Origin: Clostridiales bacterium UBA8960
GTDB taxonomy: Bacteria > Bacillota > Clostridia > Peptostreptococcales > Acidaminobacteraceae
Assembly (NCBI GenBank): GCA_003482695.1
Contig: DMYC01000314.1
Location: 1 to 6,193 of the forward strand
Direction: 5' to 3'
DNA length: 6,193 nt
The notes beneath the pieces are model-generated. The model was not told the origin of the DNA. It saw only the letters and a list, made by a program, of their open reading frames with translations, and did not search any database. A program made the translations under genes and the position numbers. Each line of letters opens with the position of its first letter. The first letter of the stretch is position 1. Positions 1 to 5,392 of the stretch are shown here, piece after piece.

Positions 1-423
1 CGTCTCCAGGATGCCATCAACACTCTCGTCCAGTGTTTTCAAATCATCCTTCTCGATATTGTAGTATAAATAGAGATCTTCAAAAAGGCGTACAAGCTGA
101 GACATATGGTTATCGATTTCTAAAAACTGTTCAAAGTTGCTGGAGTGGACAGCGTTTCTGAACTGCTCAATATCGACTTTTATGACTTCTACGATGTCTT
201 CTTCGTTTTGGTATGTGCCAATACTAAGGAAGTAAGGCTTCACACGCTCTAGATAATAAGTGTTATCCTCATTCAGGTGATAGGCGTAAGTGATTTTGTG
301 ATTATCCAAATTGAATTTCACTAAAAACATAATCCCTTCGATGTCGTTGATGCGAGCGCCAAGGGCTTTTAACTCATCTTTGCATATTTCATGACGAATT
401 AATCTTGAAGACATGATTGACAT
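1..423 (-). CDS. Hypothetical protein, 5' part only (runs off left edge)
   Basis: This is an open frame of 141 codons on the minus strand, with no stop before the window edge, so the C-terminus is missing. The ATG at 423-421 is preceded by a near-perfect GGAGGT ribosome binding site (434-429) with a 5-base gap and by an extended -10 promoter. A second in-frame ATG three codons later (414-412) is less well placed. The protein starts MSIMSSRLIRHEICKDE. It is rich in charged and aromatic residues and has no signal peptide or hydrophobic membrane segment in the visible part. Residues about 30-50 look like alternating beta strands (IMFLVKFNLD, then KITYAYHL), and residues about 84-140 look helical and acidic. 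I do not recognise the family and propose no function. It is transcribed away from the radical SAM operon and shares only the intergenic region with it. The strong translation signals make it a real gene. Confidence 0.8.
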   Translation of the reverse strand, partial: MSIMSSRLIRHEICKDELKALGARINDIEGIMFLVKFNLDNHKITYAYHLNEDNTYYLERVKPYFLSIGTYQNEEDIVEVIKVDIEQFRNAVHSSNFEQFLEIDNHMSQLVRLFEDLYLYYNIEKDDLKTLDESVDGILET

Positions 424-428
424 AGTAT

Positions 429-434
429 ACCTCC
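429..434 (-). promoter_or_regulatory. Ribosome binding site of the minus-strand gene
   Basis: On the minus strand this reads GGAGGT, with 5 bases to the ATG at 423-421. It supports that ATG over the one three codons downstream. Confidence 0.75.
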
Positions 435-452
435 ATCCGTGTTTACAATTTT

Positions 453-480
453 AGTATACCATATAATTGTTCTTTGACCA
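453..480 (-). promoter_or_regulatory. Promoter (extended -10) for the minus-strand gene
   Basis: Read on the minus strand, 458-453 is TATACT (5 of 6 to consensus). It is preceded by TG plus one base, giving an extended -10 element. A weak -35 candidate, TGGTCA (480-475), lies 16 bases upstream. The predicted transcription start is near 446, leaving a leader of about 23 bases with the ribosome binding site. The call rests on consensus matching only. Confidence 0.55.
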
Positions 481-494
481 TCAACGAATTTACA

Positions 495-524
495 TTTCCA
501 CGCCCCAATATCTCATGTTATACT
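495..524 (+). promoter_or_regulatory. Promoter (extended -10) for the radical SAM/nadK/TPR operon
   Basis: TATACT at 519-524 is preceded by TGT (516-518), making an extended -10 element. A weak -35 candidate, TTTCCA (495-500), lies 18 bases upstream. The predicted start near 531 leaves about 29 bases of leader before the ATG at 560. This promoter lies outside the coding region only if the gene starts at 557 or 560, and so argues against an upstream TTG start at 467. Confidence 0.55.
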
Positions 525-545
525 TATTCATATATTTGTCAAAAC

Positions 546-552
546 AAAGGAG
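546..552 (+). promoter_or_regulatory. Ribosome binding site deciding the radical SAM start
   Basis: AAAGGAG lies 7 bases before the ATG at 560 and 4 bases before the adjacent in-frame ATG at 557. The spacing favours 560. No such site precedes the in-frame TTG at 467. Confidence 0.75.
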
Positions 553-559
553 CCTCATG

Positions 560-2326
560 ATGAAGATTTTACTGATGTCGCTAAATTCAAAGTTCATTCA
601 CACGAATTTAGCGATTCAATATATTAAGAAGTACTATGAATCAAAGCATCCCGATTCGCTTGCTTCACTGATTTTAAAGGAATACACGATCAACAACGAT
701 ATGGATGTCGTTCTACGCGATATTGCGCGAGGGGGATATACGCATATTTTTGCATCTGCCTACATTTGGAATGTTGAACATTTGGAAGTGCTTTTCTCAA
801 ACTTGAGGCTAATCGATTCTGAAGTGAAAATTATTTATGGTGGGCCAGAAGTGACATACAATCCAGTTCAGCAACTCAAAAACAAATTTTTTTTGGATGC
901 TGTTATTTTTGGTGAAGGCGAAAGTGTTTTTTCACAGCTTATTGAGCAAATTGGTCTTTATGACAATGAAGAAGGCTTCCGTCGTACGAAAGGTGTCGCC
1001 TATAAAACGATCAATGGAATCATTCAAAACGAGGCGATGCCACTTATTGTACCACTTGACCAGATACCGTTTCCCTACAGTGACATAACGGAATTTAAAA
1101 ACAGAATCATTTATTATGAAAGTTCCAGAGGTTGCCCTTATAGCTGTTCATATTGCCTTTCTTCAGCTTCTCATGGCGTTAGACATCTGAGTTTTGATCG
1201 CGTTAAGCAAGACTTGGCGTATTTTCTCAAAAGCGAAGTGGACCAAGTCAAGTTCGTCGATCGCACTTTTAATACGAGCAAAGGGCATGCGCTCGAAATA
1301 TTTCGTTATTTGATTGAGAACGATAATGGCATAACAAATTTTCATTTTGAAATAACGGCGACACTTCTTGATGAGGATTATTTTGATGTTTTAAAACACG
1401 CGCGTCCGGGGTTGTTCCAATTCGAAGTCGGCATTCAAACAACACATCAGCCGACCATGCACGCGATTCAAAGACCTATGTCATTCTCGCTTCTTAGGGA
1501 AAAGTGTTTGGAAATTTTAGCAATGGGCAATATCCATTTGCATGTTGATTTGATAGCGGGATTACCCTATGAGACATTTGAACGGTTCTTGACATCTTTC
1601 GATGATGTCTATCAAATAGGTGCACATCAACTCCAGTTGGGATTTTTAAAGGTGCTTAAAGGCACGGCCATCTCACGGGAGCTTGACCTTCATGCGTACA
1701 AAGTCAGACACAATGCACCTTATGAAGTGTTATCAAATAAATACATCGATTTCGAATCGCTTTGTGTTTTGAAAGAAATGGAAACGCTGTTGGAATATTA
1801 CTCAAACTCTGGCAAGTTCATTCATTCGATGGCATTCTTTATGAAAAAACAAAATGCAAAACCAAGTGCGTTCTTTATCGGTCTCGCGGAATATTTTAAT
1901 AAAAATGGCTATTTTTCAAGCCCTGTGGGCACCTATAGACTCTATGAGATTCTGTACGGCTATTATGTCGAAACGTTTGAAGAAAGCGACTTGTTTAAGG
2001 ATTTGCTGAAAGTGGATTATTATTTTGCGAATCTAAAAGGTCAAAGGGCGTTGTTCAATTATGAAGACATGCCTAATTTTAATGCGAAGCGGTTAGAACT
2101 ACTCGGAACGGAGCATTTTCAAAAAAACGTCCTCATGCTGAAAGAACGTCAATCCGCAAAGCAAATTCTAAAAAACGTCGAGTTCATAACGCTCAAATAT
2201 GATATAATGGCTTTGATTCAAAATGATTATGAACAAGTGGTTGAAATGGCTAACGTGATCATGTTCGATTATACAGGTCGTGAATCGACTAAAATGATCG
2301 CCGTTTCATTTGAGGAGGAACAATGA
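560..2326 (+). CDS. B12-binding-type radical SAM protein, DUF4080 class
   Basis: This 588-residue cytoplasmic protein is a radical SAM enzyme: the [4Fe-4S] cluster motif CxxxCxxC is visible as Cys192, Cys196 and Cys199 (RGCPYSCSYC). Residues 1-135 form a Rossmann-like cobalamin-binding-type domain, with a MKILLMSLNSKFIHTNLA start, GGPE at 94-97 and GEGE at 118-121. No DxHxxG cobalamin-ligand motif is present. The radical SAM barrel covers about 185-375, with KFVDRTFN (231-238), EVGIQT (289-294) and DLIAGLPYE (330-338). The rest, to about 575, fits the DUF4080 C-terminal region. The start and barrel resemble the DUF4080 group, whose substrate and reaction are not known to me, so the function is left open. 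The start at 560 was chosen from the AAAGGAG site 7 bases upstream; ATG 557 is possible. The frame is open back to a TTG at 467, but that stretch overlaps the promoter. The stop overlaps the nadK start in ATGA, suggesting translational coupling. Confidence 0.9.
   Translation: MKILLMSLNSKFIHTNLAIQYIKKYYESKHPDSLASLILKEYTINNDMDVVLRDIARGGYTHIFASAYIWNVEHLEVLFSNLRLIDSEVKIIYGGPEVTYNPVQQLKNKFFLDAVIFGEGESVFSQLIEQIGLYDNEEGFRRTKGVAYKTINGIIQNEAMPLIVPLDQIPFPYSDITEFKNRIIYYESSRGCPYSCSYCLSSASHGVRHLSFDRVKQDLAYFLKSEVDQVKFVDRTFNTSKGHALEIFRYLIENDNGITNFHFEITATLLDEDYFDVLKHARPGLFQFEVGIQTTHQPTMHAIQRPMSFSLLREKCLEILAMGNIHLHVDLIAGLPYETFERFLTSFDDVYQIGAHQLQLGFLKVLKGTAISRELDLHAYKVRHNAPYEVLSNKYIDFESLCVLKEMETLLEYYSNSGKFIHSMAFFMKKQNAKPSAFFIGLAEYFNKNGYFSSPVGTYRLYEILYGYYVETFEESDLFKDLLKVDYYFANLKGQRALFNYEDMPNFNAKRLELLGTEHFQKNVLMLKERQSAKQILKNVEFITLKYDIMALIQNDYEQVVEMANVIMFDYTGRESTKMIAVSFEEEQ
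2200..2208 (+). promoter_or_regulatory. Possible internal promoter (-10 only) ahead of nadK
   Basis: TGATATAAT combines a perfect TATAAT (2203-2208) with the TGn extension, 115 bases upstream of the nadK start and inside the end of the radical SAM gene. No convincing -35 lies at normal spacing. It could give nadK and the TPR gene transcription of their own, but AT-rich coding DNA produces such matches by chance. Confidence 0.3.
2313..2318 (+). promoter_or_regulatory. Ribosome binding site of nadK
   Basis: A full AGGAGG lies 4 bases before the nadK ATG and inside the last codons of the radical SAM gene. The strong site fixes the start that overlaps the upstream stop. Confidence 0.75.
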
Positions 2327-3144
2327 ATAGAGTATTGATTCATCACAATATCAAATCAGATTCCATGCAAGTCAAAAAGCATTTGACAGAACTCCTCGAG
2401 TCGAGAGGAAAGCTGATTGTCACAGAAAATCCTGAGGTCATCATCGTAATCGGTGGTGACGGAACCATGCTAAGTGCAATTCGAAAGTATAAGCATCTCA
2501 GAAAACCTTATGTCGGGATTGATACAGGTACACTAGGTTTTTTGACGACAATTATGCCCGACAATTTAGAGAAAATTTTTGATGTACTTGACACAAAGTC
2601 ATATCGGATCAATTCGTATCCATTGCTGATGGTCAACACGAAGACTTTAAGTGGTGAGGTATACACTGAGTTTGCTTTTAATGAAATCGCGATTAAACAC
2701 GTTGAGCCTAAGCTTATGGAAGCAAAACTATATCTAAATGGCAAACCTTTTAATTATTTTACAGGCGATGGCTTGATCATCTCGACGCCAATGGGGGCAA
2801 CGGGATATGCAATTTGGGCTGGAGGTGCAGTCGTGCATTCCGATATCCCTGTTTATCAGATTACGCCCCTGACTCCAAATGACAACAGCGTAAATCGACC
2901 ACTGAGTTCGACGATGATTGTGCCGATTCAAACGTCACTGGACATCAAAATCATTAAAGCGCACAAAAGAAAAGTGATTGTCGCTTGCGATGGAATAAAA
3001 CTGTCAAATGAATATATTGAAGAGATTCATGTACGTGTTGCAGAAGATATGACGATTGATGTCATCAGATCAGACGAATTTGATTATTTCGATTTGTTCA
3101 AACGCAAAATTATTGATAAAAACATTAGAAGGGTTCTAGAATAG
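2323..3144 (+). CDS. nadK: NAD kinase
   Basis: NAD kinase phosphorylates NAD to NADP in the cytoplasm, using ATP or polyphosphate, and sets the NADP(H) pool. The protein has 273 residues, normal for bacterial NadK (about 260-300). The signature GGDGTML is at 44-50, with the catalytic-site Asp46. The NE motif is Asn120-Glu121, and the GDG substrate-binding motif is at 148-150, followed by the STP-G-T-Y segment (154-162) and AGG (166-168). A DG pair at 223-224 fits the conserved C-terminal strand. The second motif reads STPMGATGYAIWAGG where most family members have STPTGSTAYxxxxGG, a variant but not disabling on its face. The gene overlaps the radical SAM stop by 4 bases (ATGA), and the TPR gene follows after 17 bases, so all three are probably one transcript. 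The fold and all main motifs make the identity firm. Confidence 0.95.
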   Translation: MNRVLIHHNIKSDSMQVKKHLTELLESRGKLIVTENPEVIIVIGGDGTMLSAIRKYKHLRKPYVGIDTGTLGFLTTIMPDNLEKIFDVLDTKSYRINSYPLLMVNTKTLSGEVYTEFAFNEIAIKHVEPKLMEAKLYLNGKPFNYFTGDGLIISTPMGATGYAIWAGGAVVHSDIPVYQITPLTPNDNSVNRPLSSTMIVPIQTSLDIKIIKAHKRKVIVACDGIKLSNEYIEEIHVRVAEDMTIDVIRSDEFDYFDLFKRKIIDKNIRRVLE

Positions 3145-3147
3145 AGA

Positions 3148-3154
3148 AGAAGGA
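3148..3154 (+). promoter_or_regulatory. Ribosome binding site of the TPR gene
   Basis: AGAAGGA lies 7 bases before the ATG at 3162, inside the 17-base gap after nadK. A second purine run (GAGGA, 3156-3160) is too close to the start to serve. Confidence 0.6.
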
Positions 3155-3161
3155 AGAGGAT

Positions 3162-4283
3162 ATGCAAAATTCTTTTGTAAAAGTACAAAGCAAACTATTG
3201 AAGCGTTTTTTGGATGAAGTCGTTTTCATTGAGCTAAAACAAATAAATGCTGGCATTTTTTCCGAAATAGAGTCGCCAGATGTGGTGCAACTACCGGTCT
3301 ACATATCCGATTTGGCAGAGCGCATCAAAGAGAATGATATTGAAAGCATACCGCCAATTGCCATTATTAAAGGGCTTGTTTATGTGATCGGTGCGAATGC
3401 AGAATTGCCTAACATGTCGTTTTATAAGCAGCTTTTGCTTAAGATCGATGCCGACATCGCAAAGAGCATCTTGAGTGATGGCATTCGCTATGCAACGGAT
3501 TCTCAATTCTCAAATGCAATCCTCTATTTTAACGCTGCAATCAACCTTGAACCATACAACATAGATGCAACCTATAATCTAGGTCGAGCGTTTGAGGATC
3601 TCAGTGAATTAGAGGCGCGTCCAGAACTGAAAAAACTGGCAAAGTATTGTTATGAGAAATGCATCGAAATTGATCCGAACTTTGGCTATGCCTATTTTAG
3701 TTTAGGCTTTTCGCTTTACAATGAAGAAAATTATCTGAAGGCGGAGGAAAACTGGTTAATCGCACTTAACTTTCCTTTAACCGAAGAGATGCGTGAAGAA
3801 GTGGTCATGGGGCTTGGTCGAGTTAGAGATAAAGCAGCGTATGAGAGAGGTTACCAGCTGATCCTTTCTGGACGTGTGAATGAAGGCCTTGAAGTATTAT
3901 GTGCACTCGAGGAGGACCATGATGAGTGGTGGAATTTACTCTTCTTTATAGGCGTTGGAAATCGCATGCTTGAAAGGTATGAAGATGCACTCGGATATTT
4001 CTTGAAAGTGATGACATTGAACACAGGTCATATACAAACGATGAACGAAATCGGCATTTGTTTGATTTCGATTGGTGATTATAATGAAGCAGAGCGCTAT
4101 TTTAAGGAAGCGCTTAGGCTATCTCCAGAAAATGCAGAAATCATCTGTAATCTTGGTATCGTTTATTTTAATAAAGGCGATGATAAAACGGCACGAGATT
4201 ATTTTGATCGGGCTCATCTAATTGCACCTGAAGATGAGGTCATTCAGATGTGGCTTGACCATATCAATAAGAAGTTAATATGA
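3162..4283 (+). CDS. Tetratricopeptide repeat (TPR) protein
   Basis: This soluble protein of 373 residues has no signal peptide or membrane segment. The first 95 or so residues contain no recognisable repeat. They are followed by a series of TPR units: about 99-132 (ending NAAINLEP), 134-172 with a short insertion (ending EKCIEIDP), 175-207, a degenerate unit about 220-256, then 257-290, 291-324 (EAERYFKEALRLSP) and 325-358. The helix-turn-helix pattern with A/G-x-F at repeat ends and DP or SP at repeat borders is typical. TPR arrays bind other proteins, so a scaffold or adaptor role is likely, but no partner can be named. It is the last gene of the operon, 17 bases after nadK, and is followed by a terminator. 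That position suggests a link to NadK or the radical SAM enzyme, which is inference only. Confidence 0.9.
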   Translation: MQNSFVKVQSKLLKRFLDEVVFIELKQINAGIFSEIESPDVVQLPVYISDLAERIKENDIESIPPIAIIKGLVYVIGANAELPNMSFYKQLLLKIDADIAKSILSDGIRYATDSQFSNAILYFNAAINLEPYNIDATYNLGRAFEDLSELEARPELKKLAKYCYEKCIEIDPNFGYAYFSLGFSLYNEENYLKAEENWLIALNFPLTEEMREEVVMGLGRVRDKAAYERGYQLILSGRVNEGLEVLCALEEDHDEWWNLLFFIGVGNRMLERYEDALGYFLKVMTLNTGHIQTMNEIGICLISIGDYNEAERYFKEALRLSPENAEIICNLGIVYFNKGDDKTARDYFDRAHLIAPEDEVIQMWLDHINKKLI

Positions 4284-4298
4284 TCCATCACAAATCTC

Positions 4299-4330
4299 AC
4301 CCCGATACTCTTTATCGGGGTTTGTTGTTT
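4299..4330 (+). terminator. Intrinsic terminator ending the radical SAM/nadK/TPR operon
   Basis: CCCCGATA (4300-4307) pairs perfectly with TATCGGGG (4313-4320) around a 5-base loop. One more A-T pair (4299/4321) extends the stem, and the T-rich run TTTGTTGTTT (4321-4330) follows. The stem starts 16 bases after the TPR stop. There is no matching A-tract on the left side, so it acts mainly on the plus strand. Confidence 0.9.
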
Positions 4331-4338
4331 ACAAAAAC

Positions 4339-4355
4339 TATTGAAGGGTTCAATA
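4339..4355. promoter_or_regulatory. Inverted repeat over the -35 box, candidate operator
   Basis: TATTGAA (4339-4345), GGG, TTCAATA (4349-4355) is a perfect 7-base inverted repeat with a 3-base centre. It covers the -35 element of the ptb promoter, where a repressor would block polymerase. The regulator cannot be named from the sequence. Confidence 0.4.
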
Positions 4356-4369
4356 AAATATAGTAGAAT
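4341..4369 (+). promoter_or_regulatory. Promoter of the ptb-iorA unit
   Basis: TTGAAG (4341-4346) and TAGAAT (4364-4369) are separated by exactly 17 bases, matching the consensus at 4 of 6 and 5 of 6 positions. The start is expected near 4376, giving a leader of about 50 bases. The position right after the terminator and before ptb supports it. Confidence 0.6.
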
Positions 4370-4412
4370 GAGATGGAGTTAAAAAATTTGTTGAAGACGT
4401 CTAAAAAATTTT

Positions 4413-4420
4413 AAAGGTGA
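4413..4420 (+). promoter_or_regulatory. Ribosome binding site deciding the ptb start
   Basis: AAAGGTGA sits 5 bases before the ATG at 4426. An in-frame GTG (4417) and ATG (4420) overlap this site, so neither can be its start. The ATG at 4426 also gives the family-like N-terminus MIKKLNELL. Confidence 0.7.
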
Positions 4421-4425
4421 TGCTT

Positions 4426-5337
4426 ATGATCAAGAAGTTAAATGAGCTACTAAATGCTGCGAAGCAGGGAAAAACAATGCGTCTGGTTGTTGCTGCCGCT
4501 CAAGATGAAGATGTTTTAGGCGCTGTATGTAAAGCGGCTGAAGAAGGATTGATTGAGCCTGTACTTGTTGGCGACAAGTCGGAAATACAGAAAATTGCAG
4601 AACGAGAAAAATTGAATATTGAAAATTACGAGATCTTTGACGTCGTTGATTTGACTGAAGCGGCGAAACTGTCTGTTAAACTTGTTGCTGAAGGAAAAGG
4701 CGATTTCCTGATGAAAGGGTTAATAGACACGGCAATTTTACTGAAAGCGGTTCTTGACAAAGAGTTTGGATTAAGGACAGATCGTCTATTAAGCCATGTC
4801 ATGATCTATGAAGTTCCACATTACCATAAGTTGATTTTTTTAACGGATGGCGGTATGAATATCGAGCCAACCTTTGAAGAAAAAGTAAAAATCGCTGAAA
4901 ATGCGATAGATGCATGCAAAGCTTTAGGAACGAAGGTCGTTAAAGTGGCTGCTCTTGCCGCAAAGGAAAAAGTGAGTGAGAAAATGCCGACGACGGTTGA
5001 CGCTCGTAAACTACAAGACCTTTGCAAAGAAGGCGCATTTGGTGACAACGTGATTGTCGAAGGGCCTTTGGCACTAGATTTGGCGGTTTCTAAAGAAGCT
5101 GCTCAGGTTAAAAAGTTCGAAAGTGAAATTGCCGGTGATGTCGATATTCTATTGGTGCCTACGATTGAAGTTGGCAATGGCGTCGGAAAGACGTTAACTT
5201 ATCTAGCGGGTGCAGAATCAGCGGGCATCATCATGGGGGCAAAAGTCCCTGTCGTTTTAGTTTCAAGAGCGGACAGTTATCAAGCTAAGCTAAATTCAAT
5301 TGCTCTTGGCAGTGTGATTGCGTCTTATAAAAAATGA
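4426..5337 (+). CDS. ptb: Phosphate butyryltransferase-type phosphotransacylase
   Basis: The enzyme interconverts acyl-CoA plus phosphate with acyl phosphate plus CoA, in the cytoplasm. The protein has 303 residues, the usual length of phosphate butyryltransferases and shorter than most dedicated phosphate acetyltransferases. Family segments in order are LMKGLIDTA (95-103), RTDRLLSHV (117-125), TDGGMN (140-145), KMPTTVDA (186-193), EGPLALD (212-218), GNGVGKTLTYLAGAE (250-264) and GAKVPVVLVSRADS (271-284). The phosphotransacetylase/phosphotransbutyrylase fold (PF01515) is clear. The exact acyl chain cannot be read from sequence; butyryl, isobutyryl, isovaleryl or arylacetyl are all plausible. 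The gene stands first in its unit, directly after a terminator and promoter, and is followed 55 bases later by iorA. That pairing suggests it takes the acyl-CoA made by the oxidoreductase toward ATP formation. No kinase partner lies inside the window. Confidence 0.88.
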   Translation: MIKKLNELLNAAKQGKTMRLVVAAAQDEDVLGAVCKAAEEGLIEPVLVGDKSEIQKIAEREKLNIENYEIFDVVDLTEAAKLSVKLVAEGKGDFLMKGLIDTAILLKAVLDKEFGLRTDRLLSHVMIYEVPHYHKLIFLTDGGMNIEPTFEEKVKIAENAIDACKALGTKVVKVAALAAKEKVSEKMPTTVDARKLQDLCKEGAFGDNVIVEGPLALDLAVSKEAAQVKKFESEIAGDVDILLVPTIEVGNGVGKTLTYLAGAESAGIIMGAKVPVVLVSRADSYQAKLNSIALGSVIASYKK

Positions 5338-5378
5338 TTAATACGTTTATGTTGGCGAAAAAAATTACGATTAAGGAT

Positions 5379-5384
5379 AAGGAG
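5379..5384 (+). promoter_or_regulatory. Ribosome binding site of iorA
   Basis: AAGGAG lies 8 bases before the ATG at 5393. The 55-base gap after ptb has no hairpin with a T-run, so read-through from ptb is expected. Confidence 0.7.
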
Positions 5385-5392
5385 ACCATTAA

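Noticed and set aside
467..559. An upstream TTG start that would lengthen the radical SAM protein by 31 residues
   Set aside because: It has no ribosome binding site, its extra residues do not look like the family, and the stretch holds the promoter. The AAAGGAG site before 560 fits much better.
897..1088. A 63-codon open frame on the plus strand
   Set aside because: It lies wholly inside the radical SAM gene in another frame and has no translation signals or family signs.
1163..1345. A 60-codon open frame on the minus strand
   Set aside because: It lies wholly inside the radical SAM gene; an antisense shadow.
2508..2931. Two open frames on the minus strand (78 and 65 codons)
   Set aside because: Both are antisense shadows of nadK without a ribosome binding site or recognisable product.
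4355..4363. TATAGT at 4359-4364 as the -10 of ptb with TTTACA upstream
   Set aside because: The spacing to TTTACA is about 25 bases, and the TTGAAG/TAGAAT pair with 17-base spacing is far better.
4417..4425. GTG or ATG starts of ptb upstream of 4426
   Set aside because: They overlap the ribosome binding site that serves the ATG at 4426.
5338..5392. A possible terminator or promoter between ptb and iorA
   Set aside because: There is no GC-rich hairpin with a T-run and no convincing -35/-10 pair; the gap is best read as part of one transcript.
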